Below are positions 24,745 through 33,603 of a stretch of 34,664 nucleotides of DNA, piece after piece. Position numbers and translations under genes: made by a program. Origin of the DNA: Candidatus Sabulitectum sp. (GTDB lineage Bacteria > Fermentibacterota > Fermentibacteria > Fermentibacterales > JCC-6); NCBI GenBank assembly GCA_023145375.1, contig JAGLDY010000079.1, forward strand, positions 1-34,664. The letters run 5' to 3'. How positions within the stretch are numbered: the stretch's first letter is position 1; every line of letters starts with the position of its first letter. The notes below the pieces were generated by a model that saw only the letters and a list, made by a program, of their open reading frames with translations, was not told where the DNA came from and made no database searches.

Positions 24745-26382
24745 CTAGTACATTCCGCCCATTCCACCCATTCCACCGTCTCCACCTGCTGGCATGGCTT
24801 TCTCAGCCTCGGGGATCTCAACGATGATGGCTTCCGTGGTAAGAAGAAGACCGGCGATCGAACTGGCGTTCTGAAGAGCACTTCTTGCTACCTTTGTAGG
24901 GTCAACAATTCCGGCTTTGAACATGTCAACGTATTCACCTGTTGCCACGTTAAGGCCTTCTGTTGCACCCATGCCACGGACCTTTTCAACCACGATGGCG
25001 CCTTCAAGGCCGGCGTTCTGAACAAGCTGACGGAGAGGAGCGGAGAGTGAACGGAGAATGATGCTTGCTCCGACCTTCTCATCGCCTTCAAGGTTAAGCG
25101 CTTCAACTATATTCTCGCAGCGTATGAATGCGACTCCGCCACCGGGAACGATTCCCTCCTCAACTGCTGCACGTGTAGCGTGAAGAGCATCCTCAACTCT
25201 TGCTTTCTTCTCTTTCATTTCGGTCTCTGTGGCAGCACCCACATTGATCCTTGCTACACCACCAGCGAGTTTGGCAAGTCTTTCCTGAAGCTTCTCGCGG
25301 TCGTAGTCACTTGTGGTGTCCTCGATCTGTCTGCGGATCTGTCCAACGCGCCCCTTGATGTCCTCAGTGGCTCCGCCACCTTCGATGATGGTTGTGTTGT
25401 CTTTATCAATCTTGACGATGCCGCAGGTTCCAAGGTCTTCCATGGTTACATTCTCAAGCTTGATACCAAGGTCCTCTGTAACCGAGCGCCCGCCTGTGAG
25501 GATAGCTATGTCCTCCAGCATTGCCTTGCGACGGTCACCGTATCCTGGAGCTTTCACAGCGGCGATCTGAAGCATTCCGCGAACCTTGTTCACAACAAGT
25601 GTTGCAAGGGCTTCGCCTTCAATATCCTCTGCTATGATGAGAAGAGGGCGACCCTGCTGGGCAACCTTCTCAAGAACAGGCAGAAGATCTTTCACATTGC
25701 TGATCTTCTTTTCATAGATGAGAATGAAAGGTTTCTCAAGGACAACTTCCATGGCCTCTGCATCAGTCACAAAGTAAGGACTGAGGTAACCGCGATCAAA
25801 CTGCATACCCTCCACAACATCAAGAGTGGTGTCCATGGATTTGGCTTCTTCCACACTGATAGTGCCGTCCTTGCCGACTTTTTCCATGGCGTCGCCAATA
25901 ATGGCTCCGATCTCGGTGTCGTTGTTGGCACTGATGGTGGCAACCTGCTGTATCTCTTCCTTGCCGCGAACCTCGTTACTGAGATTCTTGAGCTCTTTAG
26001 TAACAGCGTTCACTGCAAAATCGACTCCGCGCTTAAGAGCCATTGGGCTTGCACCTGCGGTGACATTTCTGAGACCTTCACGGTAGATGGCTTCAGTAAG
26101 AAGTGTTGCTGTTGTAGTTCCGTCACCTGCAATGTCACTTGTCTTGCTGGCTACTTCACGAATAAGCTGGGCGCCTATGTTCTCGAACCTGTCTGGAAGC
26201 TCGATCTCTTTGGCAACAGTTACACCGTCTTTTGTGATTGTGGGGCTGCCCCATTTTTTCTCAATGAGAACATTGCGGCCCTTTGGTCCAAGGGTGATCT
26301 TTACAGCCTTTGAAAGCTGTTCCACACCTGAGAGGATGGCTTGTCTGGCATCCTGATTGAATTTCAGTTCTTTACCTGGCAT
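24745..26382 (-). CDS. groEL: Chaperonin GroEL (60 kDa)
   Basis: The 545-residue length and the sequence are those of a standard bacterial group I chaperonin. Markers: [55 protein letters not shown] (ATP site with Asp), [13 protein letters not shown], and the C-terminal [13 protein letters not shown] tail. It forms the double-ring folding chamber that closes with GroES. It follows groES by eleven bases and shares its promoter. A strong hairpin lies just after it. Nothing is odd in the sequence. Confidence 0.98.
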   Translation of the reverse strand: MPGKELKFNQDARQAILSGVEQLSKAVKITLGPKGRNVLIEKKWGSPTITKDGVTVAKEIELPDRFENIGAQLIREVASKTSDIAGDGTTTATLLTEAIYREGLRNVTAGASPMALKRGVDFAVNAVTKELKNLSNEVRGKEEIQQVATISANNDTEIGAIIGDAMEKVGKDGTISVEEAKSMDTTLDVVEGMQFDRGYLSPYFVTDAEAMEVVLEKPFILIYEKKISNVKDLLPVLEKVAQQGRPLLIIAEDIEGEALATLVVNKVRGMLQIAAVKAPGYGDRRKAMLEDIAILTGGRSVTEDLGIKLENVTMEDLGTCGIVKIDKDNTTIIEGGGATEDIKGRVGQIRRQIEDTTSDYDREKLQERLAKLAGGVARINVGAATETEMKEKKARVEDALHATRAAVEEGIVPGGGVAFIRCENIVEALNLEGDEKVGASIILRSLSAPLRQLVQNAGLEGAIVVEKVRGMGATEGLNVATGEYVDMFKAGIVDPTKVARSALQNASSIAGLLLTTEAIIVEIPEAEKAMPAGGDGGMGGMGGMY

Positions 26383-26393
26383 ATGGGTTCTCC

Positions 26394-26693
26394 TTAATTC
26401 TCTATGACAGCGAGAATGTCATCCTCACGGATGATCACTAGGTCTTCGCCGTTGACTTTTACCTCAGTACCGGAGTACTTACCTATGAGTATCATGTCGC
26501 CTACTTTTACAACAGGTGTTACGAATTCACCGGAGTCACCTCTTTTGCCTTGTCCAATGGCAACTACGGTTCCCTCAAGAGGCTTTTCTTTTGCCGTGTC
26601 GGGAATCACTATTCCACCGCGTACTACATCTTTTGGCTCTTCACGACGAACTATGATTCTGTCGAAGAGCGGTTTTATCTTCACTTCTGCCAC
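26394..26693 (-). CDS. groES: Co-chaperonin GroES (10 kDa)
   Basis: The protein has 99 residues from a GTG start at 26693, with AAAGGAGAT seven bases upstream; a longer open frame to 26837 has no SD there and no family match. Typical motifs: [17 protein letters not shown], the mobile loop [20 protein letters not shown] and the C-terminal [12 protein letters not shown]. It caps GroEL. No CIRCE inverted repeat was found upstream; instead a sequence matching the sigma-54 consensus is at 26776-26791. Confidence 0.97.
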   Translation of the reverse strand: MAEVKIKPLFDRIIVRREEPKDVVRGGIVIPDTAKEKPLEGTVVAIGQGKRGDSGEFVTPVVKVGDMILIGKYSGTEVKVNGEDLVIIREDDILAVIEN

Positions 26694-27003
26694 CTTTTGA
26701 TCTCCTTTCAAAGAGAATGTCTGGCACTTGCATACTGTCCGTTCTTGTATTTTCAATTCGGCTGAACACAGTAAAAGCAAAGATTGTGCCAGAGAAATCA
26801 TTACAGACCGGTATCCTTTCAATATGTTGCACTGCATGCAGAAGAATGGTGGTGCCTTTGTAACCTACATCAAGGCAGTATTTGATTGCATGTTGTTTGT
26901 GCCAGTTTGACGCATGGAGATAGTAATGGGTGCGTGATTCCTTTCATATATTCCCTGCTCGATCTTATTCTGTTTAGTTTTGCATGAAAACAGGGAGGTG
27001 ATA
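26694..27003. other. Divergent intergenic region between groES and hutH
   Basis: This gap of 310 bases carries the groES leader with the sigma-54-like site (minus) and the hutH leader (plus; SD GGGAGGTGAT at 26993-27002). A weaker sigma-70-like pair for groES is TTGAAA at 26756-26751 with TATGCA at 26734-26729 (spacer 16). For hutH only a weak TATATT (26947-26952) was found. No CIRCE repeat, small gene or RNA gene is evident. Confidence 0.6.
26776..26791 (-). promoter_or_regulatory. Sigma-54 (-24/-12) promoter-like site upstream of groES
   Basis: On the minus strand the site reads TGGCACAATCTTTGCT, a full match to the sigma-54 consensus TGGCACR-N4-TTGCW. Transcription would start near 26765, giving a leader of about 70 bases before the groES GTG. 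An activator site is not recognised. Chance occurrence of a full match in a window of this size is unlikely but possible. Confidence 0.55.
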
Positions 27004-28500
27004 ATGTCCACAAGAGTTATCATTGATTGCGGAGGGACTTCTCTCAGCCAGGTGAGACAGGTAGCAGATGGTGCCTCGTATGAACTGGGTGAGGATGCAA
27101 TTGGTGCGATTACGGAAGCCAGATCCAGTATTGAAGCTCTTCTTAGATCAGGTAAGCCTATATATGGAGTCAACACGGGGTTTGGCCGTCTTGCAAGTAC
27201 TGTTGTACCGGAGGGAGAGCTTGGTCTTCTTCAGAGGAATCTTCTTTTGAGCCATGCCTGCAGCACTGGTACGTTGTTGCCTGCAACTGTGGTTAGGGTC
27301 ATGATCTTTTTAAGAGTGGCTTCCCTTGCCCGGGGAAGGAGCGGGATCAGACTGGAAACTGTAAATGCCCTGATAAAGCTGGGAAACAGTTCTTTCGTAC
27401 CTGCTGTTCCATCCCAGGGTTCTCTGGGGGCATCCGGTGATCTGGCCCCCCTTTCTCACATGTGTCTTCCCATACTGGGAGAGGGTGAGTGCATTGATGA
27501 AGACGGGGTTTCCGTCTCCGGCGCCGAGGCTCTTGAGGCTATAGGGCTTGAACCGGTTAAGCTTCAGGCGAAGGAGGGGCTTGCTCTGATCAACGGAACC
27601 CAGGCAATGACAGCGCTGATGTGCTCTGCAGTTCTTGACTCGAAAAGGCTGATGGATGCTGCAGATGCCACGGCGGCGATCACTCTTGAGGCACTTCTTG
27701 GTACAGACTCGGCTCTGGATCCGGAGCTGATAGCCCTACGACCACACCCCGGAGCTCTTGAATCAGCACTGTTCATCAGGAAGCACCTTGAAGGCTCTGA
27801 AATTCTTCACAGTCATCCTAACTGCGGCAAGGTTCAGGACGCATATTCTTTAAGGTGTACACCGCAGGTACACGGGGCATCGAGAGATGCATTGAAGTAC
27901 ATAGAGACCACTCTTGAGAATGAGTTGAAAGCGGTCACAGACAACCCACTTCTCATGGAGGACGGCAGGGCTGTCAGCGGTGGAAACTTTCACGGTCAGC
28001 CTGTTGCTCTTGCAGCTGATCATCTTAAGATAGCAATAGCAGAGCTGGCAAATATATCAGAGAGAAGAACTGAGCGACTTCTCAACCCTGATCTCAGTGG
28101 TCTTCCTGCATTTCTCTCCCCCGCCCCTGGAACGAACTCCGGTCTGATGATAGCGCAGTATACAGCTGCATCCCTTGTGAGTGAGAACAAGGTGCTTGCT
28201 CATCCTGCCAGTGTGGACAGTATTTCCGTCAGTGGTTGTCAGGAGGATCATGTAAGCATGGGTACAACTGCAGCGAGACAGGCGGTGGAGATAGTCAGGA
28301 ACAGCTGTCATGTTCTGGCAACAGAGCTTGTGGCAGCGGTCCAGGCGCACAGATTCCTTGATCGCGGGGTGATGGGCAACGGAACTGGTAAAACATTTGA
28401 TACGGTTTCCGCAGTATTTCCGCCACTGGAGAAAGACAGACAGTTTGTGGGTGACATTGAAGCGGTTGCCTGTTTAATAAGAGAAGGAAACTTTTCTTAA
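27004..28500 (+). CDS. hutH: Histidine ammonia-lyase
   Basis: The protein has 498 residues from ATG 27004, behind the strong SD GGGAGGTGAT. It removes ammonia from histidine to give urocanate, the first step of histidine breakdown. The MIO cofactor tripeptide Ala-Ser-Gly is at 143-145 in QGSLGASGDLAPLSH, and Tyr54 lies in YGVNTGFG. The family block DNPLLMEDGRAVSGGNFHGQ is present too. A tyrosine or phenylalanine ammonia-lyase/aminomutase is a less likely alternative. It stands alone: groES is divergent and fmdB converges with only three bases between the stops. FtcD, the last enzyme of the pathway, is at 7591-9282; urocanase and imidazolonepropionase are not in the window. Confidence 0.9.
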   Translation: MSTRVIIDCGGTSLSQVRQVADGASYELGEDAIGAITEARSSIEALLRSGKPIYGVNTGFGRLASTVVPEGELGLLQRNLLLSHACSTGTLLPATVVRVMIFLRVASLARGRSGIRLETVNALIKLGNSSFVPAVPSQGSLGASGDLAPLSHMCLPILGEGECIDEDGVSVSGAEALEAIGLEPVKLQAKEGLALINGTQAMTALMCSAVLDSKRLMDAADATAAITLEALLGTDSALDPELIALRPHPGALESALFIRKHLEGSEILHSHPNCGKVQDAYSLRCTPQVHGASRDALKYIETTLENELKAVTDNPLLMEDGRAVSGGNFHGQPVALAADHLKIAIAELANISERRTERLLNPDLSGLPAFLSPAPGTNSGLMIAQYTAASLVSENKVLAHPASVDSISVSGCQEDHVSMGTTAARQAVEIVRNSCHVLATELVAAVQAHRFLDRGVMGNGTGKTFDTVSAVFPPLEKDRQFVGDIEAVACLIREGNFS

Positions 28501-28503
28501 GGA

Positions 28504-28920
28504 TCAGTAGAGCCCTGGATCCCGACCGGGTGAAGGGGCTCCAATGTTTCCTGGCCCATCATCCTCCCCGAAACCCATCTCTTCAAGTTCCTGCTCTATC
28601 TTTTCCGGATCCTCTCCCGCCTCCAGTCGGCCGAGTGCATGCTCCAGTTCAGGACCCAGATCCTCTCCCATTTCATCTGCCATTTTTCGTACTGCTCTTG
28701 CCATTGATCTGGGATCATTTTCATCGATATCAGCCATATCTGCAGCCATCTCATCATCTGATCTGGACTTCGAGGAGGAGGTGGAGAATTTGCTCATTAC
28801 CCGTTCAAGATCGCCTGCATTGCATTTCGGACAATGAAGATCCTCAGTTTTGCGTTTTCCCCGGATAAGGAACTGATAGATCGTATTACATGTGCCGCAA
28901 TAGTATTCATAGATGGGCAT
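28504..28920 (-). CDS. FmdB-family zinc-ribbon protein
   Basis: The 138-residue protein starts at ATG 28920 with GGAGGTAAGA directly upstream; a longer frame to 28992 lies inside the preceding gene. The start MPIYEYYCGTCNTIYQFLIR and the second CPKC give a four-Cys ribbon (C8, C11, C30, C33), as in FmdB-type putative regulatory proteins. The Ser-rich SKFSTSSSKS after the second pair is typical of the family. The tail (about 55-138) is acidic and helical (KMADEMGEDLGPELEHALGR) and longer than usual. Its start overlaps the DUF89 gene by 14 bases, so it is the last gene of the pdxST operon. Its exact role is unknown. Confidence 0.85.
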   Translation of the reverse strand: MPIYEYYCGTCNTIYQFLIRGKRKTEDLHCPKCNAGDLERVMSKFSTSSSKSRSDDEMAADMADIDENDPRSMARAVRKMADEMGEDLGPELEHALGRLEAGEDPEKIEQELEEMGFGEDDGPGNIGAPSPGRDPGLY

Positions 28921-29785
28921 TCTTACCTCCAGTATTTGTGAACCGGCAGAAAACTCCATTTCCCTGGGGAATTCCCGTTGCCCGGGAAACAACCGGGCAC
29001 TTCACCACAAAGGAATGATAAATCCTGTGATCATTCAAACCAAACAGTCCCTCAAGGTTCCCCTGTCCCTTGGCGAGAATGACATCAGCAGTCTCGAAGA
29101 CTGTGGCAGCCTCTCCTCTGAGCATATCAGGGATAACTGCCGGCACATCAATACCACTTGAGATCAGCGTTGCGACTCCATGAAGTCCGGCCATCTCTGC
29201 GTCCTTCAGTGTAGCGTCGTTCATCACAGGGAATTCTCTGGTCATATAGTATTTTGTTCCATCGAAAGCAGCAAGATCAAGGAATAGTCTGTCCATGACT
29301 GTTTCACCTGCATTGTCTCCCAGAACAAGAAGTGTACCTGCTCCGTGGAGATCGTTAAAGAACTCCATCCGCTCATCCGGTATTAGTGGAGATGAGAAGG
29401 TATCCAGGAGTTCTTCAGTTCCAGGAAGAGGTATTCCCTGACCCACATCAATGAGATTGCACCAGGTTGCAGCTGCAAGAGCTGCTGACTGGGGATCATC
29501 CATCTGCAGGAAATGTGTCTTCAGCTCATCATAGTGCAGGAGCATCTGTCTGGTAAAGAACTCCTTTTCCTCCTGGAAGATATCATTGGAGTAAATAGAT
29601 GCCTTTCTTAGAAGTGACCACGGTTCCGCGCCTGCCTTTGGTGGGGTTAATCCATTATTCAGGTTCCTGTTAACAATGGTCATGAGATCATCAAATTCTT
29701 CTGTTCCAAGGCCAGCCCGTGTTACATAATCAGAAAAGCCTCTTCTGAAGCAGCTGAAACACTCCCGGTCGGGATCAAGACCCAA
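28907..29785 (-). CDS. DUF89/ARMT1-like metal-dependent phosphatase
   Basis: The protein has 292 residues. DUF89 motifs: DPDRECFSCFRRG at the start (C9, C12), the metal-binding GDNAGETVMDRLF (156-168), REFPVMNDATLKDAE, DVILAKGQGNLEGL and VKCPVVS near the end. The family removes phosphate from damaged or unwanted phosphometabolites. TTG at 29785 is chosen as start: it lies inside the last codons of pdxT (11-base overlap), a GAGG is a few bases upstream, and family members start just before the Cys pair. The operon with PLP synthase suggests a role in clearing phosphorylated side products of that pathway, which is inference only. Confidence 0.85.
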   Translation of the reverse strand: MGLDPDRECFSCFRRGFSDYVTRAGLGTEEFDDLMTIVNRNLNNGLTPPKAGAEPWSLLRKASIYSNDIFQEEKEFFTRQMLLHYDELKTHFLQMDDPQSAALAAATWCNLIDVGQGIPLPGTEELLDTFSSPLIPDERMEFFNDLHGAGTLLVLGDNAGETVMDRLFLDLAAFDGTKYYMTREFPVMNDATLKDAEMAGLHGVATLISSGIDVPAVIPDMLRGEAATVFETADVILAKGQGNLEGLFGLNDHRIYHSFVVKCPVVSRATGIPQGNGVFCRFTNTGGKNAHL

Positions 29786-30365
29786 TTACAGCCTCTTCAA
29801 TGAACATCCGGTGAATTCTCGTATCGTCAGTGAGTTCCGGATGAAAACTGCTGAGCCAGATGTTCTCACATTTCAAGAATACTGCTCCCTCTTCCACAGT
29901 GCAAAGTACCTCAACCCTGTTGGAAAGAGGGTAAAGAAGCGGTGCTCGGATAAAGACTCCGGGGAAAGGCTGATCCAGTCCCTTGATCACAAGATCTTCC
30001 TGAAAGCTTGCAACTTGCCTGCCGAAGCTGTTTCTCTCTGCGCGGACAGGAACCAGTTCAAGACTTGGCTGGTCTATAATGTGGTCTTTCTCACTGATCT
30101 CATCGGAGAGAAGAATTGAACCGGCACAGGTTCCCCATATGGGAATACCTGTGCCGGCAAGCTCTCTAATTGGTGAAACAAGGTTCCACCTGAGAAGCAG
30201 TTTAATCAGGGCAGTGGACTCACCGCCGGGTATAACAAGGCCATTTATGTCTGCCAAATGTTCAGGAAGGCGCACCTCAACTGTGGTACATCCTAAAGAA
30301 TTCAGCATGTCTACATGCTCGGAAACTCCCCCTTGCAGGGCAAGAACACCAATGCGGGCTTTCAT
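29775..30365 (-). CDS. pdxT: Pyridoxal 5'-phosphate synthase glutaminase subunit PdxT
   Basis: The protein has 196 residues. It splits glutamine to supply ammonia to PdxS. The class I glutaminase features are the GGESTALIKLL oxyanion loop, Cys80 in IWGTCAGSILL and the His175/Glu177 pair in SSFHPELTDD. The start MKARIGVLALQGGVSEHV is the family's usual one. It begins one base after the pdxS stop, and the next gene overlaps its end by 11 bases. Confidence 0.96.
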   Translation of the reverse strand: MKARIGVLALQGGVSEHVDMLNSLGCTTVEVRLPEHLADINGLVIPGGESTALIKLLLRWNLVSPIRELAGTGIPIWGTCAGSILLSDEISEKDHIIDQPSLELVPVRAERNSFGRQVASFQEDLVIKGLDQPFPGVFIRAPLLYPLSNRVEVLCTVEEGAVFLKCENIWLSSFHPELTDDTRIHRMFIEEAVIGS

Positions 30366-30366
30366 T

Positions 30367-31260
30367 CTACCAGCCTCTGTCAGCCATTCTCTCGTTCTCG
30401 GGAATTGTAGAGATGTTTATCCCCACCATTGCTTCACCGAGACCTGTGCTGACTCTTGCAATAACGTCTGGGTCATTGAATTGACTCACAGCTTCAACAA
30501 TGGCCTTTGCTCTCTGTGCAGGATTACCGCTCTTAAAGATACCGCTGCCAACAAATACACCATCCAGACCCAGCTGCATCATAAGGGCAGCATCAGATGG
30601 TGTTGCAATTCCCCCTGCAGCAAAATTGACCACTGGAAGTTTTCCGTTCTCGTGGACGTACTTTACCAGCTCGTAAGGAGCACCCATTACTTTGGCTCTG
30701 GACATGAGCTCTTCATAAGGAGTTGATTGAAGCCTTCTGATCTCACCAAGAACAGAGCGGGCATGGCGAACCGCTTCAACAACATTTCCAGTACCTGCCT
30801 CCCCCTTTGTGCGGATCATGGCGGCGCCCTCGGCAATCCTTCTGAGGGCTTCCTCAAGCACTGTAGCACCACAGACGAAGGGAACTTTAAAGTCCCACTT
30901 GTTTACATGATTAGACTCATCTGCAGGTGTAAGAACCTCAGATTCATCGATGAAATCAATCTCCATGGACTGAAGTACCTGAGCTTCAACAAAGTGCCCG
31001 ATCCTGCATTTAGCCATCACAGGGATAGTGACTGCTTCCTGAATCCCCTTTATCATGTCAGGGTCAGACATTCTTGCCACACCACCCTGGGTTCTTATGT
31101 CTGCTGGAACCCTTTCCAGTGCCATAACGGCAACTGCACCCGCCTCTTGTGCAATAATAGCCTGCTCAGCATTGATAACATCCATTATCACACCGCCCTT
31201 GAGCATGCTGGCGTGACCGGTCTTTACCTTCCATGTACCATCATCCCGAATAAAACTCAT
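30367..31260 (-). CDS. pdxS: Pyridoxal 5'-phosphate synthase lyase subunit PdxS
   Basis: The protein has 297 residues from ATG 31260 (AGGT seven bases upstream); the open frame extends to 31362 but this part overlaps the upstream gene and is not in the family. PdxS builds PLP directly from ribose 5-phosphate, glyceraldehyde 3-phosphate and ammonia. Catalytic residues seen: Asp27 in [13 protein letters not shown], Lys84 in [10 protein letters not shown] and Lys152 in [11 protein letters not shown]. This DXP-independent route makes the window's organism a probable vitamin B6 prototroph. It lies in an operon with a small exported protein upstream and pdxT downstream. Confidence 0.97.
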   Translation of the reverse strand: MSFIRDDGTWKVKTGHASMLKGGVIMDVINAEQAIIAQEAGAVAVMALERVPADIRTQGGVARMSDPDMIKGIQEAVTIPVMAKCRIGHFVEAQVLQSMEIDFIDESEVLTPADESNHVNKWDFKVPFVCGATVLEEALRRIAEGAAMIRTKGEAGTGNVVEAVRHARSVLGEIRRLQSTPYEELMSRAKVMGAPYELVKYVHENGKLPVVNFAAGGIATPSDAALMMQLGLDGVFVGSGIFKSGNPAQRAKAIVEAVSQFNDPDVIARVSTGLGEAMVGINISTIPENERMADRGW

Positions 31261-31264
31261 AAGA

Positions 31265-31681
31265 TTACCTCGTAGTTTGAACGGACTCAAGAAATTCCCG
31301 GCCTCTTGTCTCCCACCTGGAGAAGGCAGCCAGAAGTATTTCTTCTTTATCGGCTGTGCCATAGAGTCTCACAGCTTTTTGAAATTGATCTATACAATCA
31401 GCAGATGCTTTCAGATATATAACCCATGAGTCAACCACTTCCCGGGGGAGATATTCACGACTGCAGTGAACGGCCGCTTCATAGGCAGCCTCTGCCCTTA
31501 GGATCGCAGTTCCTGCCATGAAGAGACCTGCTGATCCACCGTTTCGCTCCTCCGTTATGATCACCCATGCATCCATCAATCCCGCCACTTCTCTGTCCAG
31601 AGTACTGAACACCTCCGAACTCAGTGGCTGGGAGAACACTGAAACCGCAAAAAGCGTAAGCATCGCCAACTGTTTTTTCAT
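31265..31681 (-). CDS. Small exported protein, unknown function
   Basis: The protein has 138 residues from ATG 31681, chosen because [20 protein letters not shown] is a classic signal peptide; a TTG at 31696 would add five residues. No clear SD is seen, so the start is less certain. The mature part is mostly helical, with [20 protein letters not shown] and [20 protein letters not shown], and has no known motif. It is the first gene before pdxS (gap of four bases) and divergent from another small exported protein. The link with PLP synthesis may be only positional. Confidence 0.65.
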   Translation of the reverse strand: MKKQLAMLTLFAVSVFSQPLSSEVFSTLDREVAGLMDAWVIITEERNGGSAGLFMAGTAILRAEAAYEAAVHCSREYLPREVVDSWVIYLKASADCIDQFQKAVRLYGTADKEEILLAAFSRWETRGREFLESVQTTR

Positions 31682-31720
31682 GCAACTAACATACAAAAGA
31701 GTCTGCAGTGCCGGAAGGCG

Positions 31721-31749
31721 TTTACACTCTCTTCCAGCTGTTGTATTAT
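31721..31749 (+). promoter_or_regulatory. Sigma-70-type promoter of the small exported protein gene
   Basis: TTTACA (31721-31726) and TATTAT (31744-31749) lie 17 bases apart and each matches consensus at five of six positions. The predicted start is near 31756, which places the in-frame ATG at 31748 upstream of the message and supports the TTG at 31790 as the start codon. Confidence 0.7.
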
Positions 31750-31789
31750 GGGGGGTCTATTTTTAATTTGCTTCACCCATGGAGGGTTC

Positions 31790-32167
31790 TTGAAGTTAAC
31801 TGCACTCCTTGTCGTCACTCTGAGTTGTACTGCTTTTTGTGATATTGTTGATGACTGTTCAGCCAGAGGTCTTCCTGTCTCTTCCGCTTCTCTTTCGGAG
31901 GAACTTCTTGTTATTGAAATGGACGGCAGTCTTGCCCAGGGAGACTCATTGCTCAAGCATTACGGGGGGGTTTTCTTTCTGCTTGCTGACAGCATTGCTT
32001 CAGGCTGGTCTGTTGTCGGGTTGCAGGTAGACATTCCAGGAGCTTCACTTATCCTTTTCCGCGAAGATGTTTTCAGCGCCGTTGAACGGATGCAACAGGG
32101 TCTTTCCGAAGAGGTTCTTGCAGGTTGGATCCTGGAACATACCTGGGTCAGCCGGGAAGAGTTATAA
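31790..32167 (+). CDS. Small exported protein, unknown function
   Basis: With a TTG start at 31790 the protein has 125 residues and a signal peptide (KLTALLVVTLSCTAFC). A GGAGGG at 31781-31786 is close upstream. The mature part has LSEELLVIEMDGSLAQGDSL and VFFLLADSIASGWSVVGLQV and a C-terminal helix (SEEVLAGWILEHTWVSREEL). No family is recognised. The last six bases overlap the end of the convergent sugar-transferase gene. Divergent from the small exported protein at 31265-31681. Confidence 0.62.
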   Translation: MKLTALLVVTLSCTAFCDIVDDCSARGLPVSSASLSEELLVIEMDGSLAQGDSLLKHYGGVFFLLADSIASGWSVVGLQVDIPGASLILFREDVFSAVERMQQGLSEEVLAGWILEHTWVSREEL

Positions 32168-33601
32168 GCCGCCTTTTCCAAAAAGCACCACAGGAATTGT
32201 TTTCATTATTAGCTTAAAGTCCAGCGAGTGTGATGAATCAATGGTGTAGAGAAAATCCAGGAACTGAGCTTCATCAAACGGTAGTCTGCTTCTTCCGTAT
32301 ACCTGCCAGATACCGGTGAGTCCCGGTTTAATATTGAATCTTCTTCTCTGCCATCCACTGTAATGTTCCAGCTCGTATTTGATGCAGGGTCGAGGGCCCA
32401 CCATGGCCATTTCTCCCTTGAGAACATTCACCAGCTGTGGAAGCTCATCAATGGATGTTTTTCTGATTATCCTGCCGATCAGCGTAACTCTTGAAGACTG
32501 TTTCAATTTGAAAGTTTCTCCATTGCCCATAGCTGTTTTTCCGTCTGCATAATCTTTGAAATACTTCCTGTGAGCCTCCGCATTGGCATTTCCATTTTTC
32601 ATAGAGCGGAATTTCAGGAAGCCGAAGGGTTTAAGTTGTTTTCCCACTCTTTCCTGCTTGAAGAGTACATTCCCTCTGCTTGTCAGTTTGACAGCAAGAG
32701 CAGTTGCCAGAAAAACAGGAGAGAGCAGAATCAGTCCCAGAGCGGAGAGAATTATATCACTGAATCTTCTCATTGAGATCTGAAGAGATCGTTTTCTCTT
32801 TCTCAGGAAGGTTAGAGCTCCATAATCGCTGAGACTGAACCAGGGATCAAAGTATCCCAGTTTGACTATTCTCGGGCCATAGATAACGAATGGGATCCCT
32901 GAGGCATTTAGTTTGATACAACTTTCAGCAATACTGTTGAAATCGTGTCTTTCATCAAAAAGGATCACAGCACCGCTGCATTTCCTTTCGTCCATCTTGT
33001 TCAATACAGCATCAGCAAGCTCATCAGCATCAACGGGAAGAGTCTCAGGCCATTGGATCACTCTGTGATCCGAGGCATAAATGGAAGAGTTTCGCAGCAG
33101 GCTTGTGATGTTTCTGTTTCTGGCAGGGTTACCTGCAACGAGAAGATTTGATCTGGTGCTTCTTTTTCCTCCATACAGATATCTGAACAGATTTGGAAGT
33201 ATCATCAGTTTTGACGATAGTGTCAGAACCAGCCAGAAGAACATGTTGAAGACAATCACGATCCTGCTGTCAATGAAAACAGGTCTGATTTCTTTAAAGA
33301 TGAAGATCATGAGCATGAAGGCACCGGTAACGATCAGTGCCATTCTCAGGGTTCTGTAAAGCAGCATCGGTCTGTTCAGTGTCGTTCTCACAGAATACAG
33401 GTTCTCCATGACAGAGCCCACATAGTAGCCCAGCATGAAGAAGGATGCTGTGCCCAGGTATTCTGTAAAAGGAAATGCAGAGAATCGACCGAATCTTATC
33501 ACAACTGCCAGGGCAAGAGCAGCAGCAACAGTGATAACATCAGCTATCACTGCAACCATGTAATATCTGCTGTTCAGTGAAAGCGTTCTTCGTGCAGCCA
33601 C
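32162..33601 (-). CDS. Polyprenyl-phosphate sugar transferase (WbaP/CpsE type)
   Basis: The protein has 479 residues from a GTG at 33601. Four hydrophobic N-terminal segments (about 15-145) and a middle cytoplasmic domain are followed by one more span near residue 290 (IILSALGLILLSPVFLA). The C-terminal bacterial sugar transferase domain has FKQERVGKQLKPFGFLKFRS, KTSIDELPQLVNVLKGEMAM with the DE pair, VGPRP and KPGLTGIWQVYGRS. Such enzymes move a sugar phosphate to undecaprenyl phosphate and start a repeat unit of O-antigen, capsule or exopolysaccharide. The sugar cannot be told from sequence. It starts two bases after the aminotransferase gene and is the last gene of that operon seen here. 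Confidence 0.9.
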   Translation of the reverse strand: MAARRTLSLNSRYYMVAVIADVITVAAALALAVVIRFGRFSAFPFTEYLGTASFFMLGYYVGSVMENLYSVRTTLNRPMLLYRTLRMALIVTGAFMLMIFIFKEIRPVFIDSRIVIVFNMFFWLVLTLSSKLMILPNLFRYLYGGKRSTRSNLLVAGNPARNRNITSLLRNSSIYASDHRVIQWPETLPVDADELADAVLNKMDERKCSGAVILFDERHDFNSIAESCIKLNASGIPFVIYGPRIVKLGYFDPWFSLSDYGALTFLRKRKRSLQISMRRFSDIILSALGLILLSPVFLATALAVKLTSRGNVLFKQERVGKQLKPFGFLKFRSMKNGNANAEAHRKYFKDYADGKTAMGNGETFKLKQSSRVTLIGRIIRKTSIDELPQLVNVLKGEMAMVGPRPCIKYELEHYSGWQRRRFNIKPGLTGIWQVYGRSRLPFDEAQFLDFLYTIDSSHSLDFKLIMKTIPVVLFGKGGL

Positions 33602-33603
33602 TC

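Noticed and set aside
25180-26313. A 377-codon open frame on the plus strand opposite groEL
   Set aside because: It is the antisense shadow of groEL, has a Cys/Phe-rich composition unlike a real protein and no SD.
26721-26740. Second sigma-54-like TGGCACTTGCA on the plus strand
   Set aside because: The -24 and -12 parts lie directly next to each other, so the spacing is wrong.
26694-26837. N-terminal extension of groES to 147 residues
   Set aside because: GroES is about 95-100 residues; GTG 26693 has AAAGGAGAT upstream.
26694-27003. CIRCE operator for groES
   Set aside because: No TTAGCACTC-N9-GAGTGCTAA-like repeat was found by eye in the region.
31748-31789. ATG 31748 as start of the small exported protein
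   Set aside because: It overlaps the -10 box of the called promoter and would put a Phe/His-containing lead before the signal peptide.
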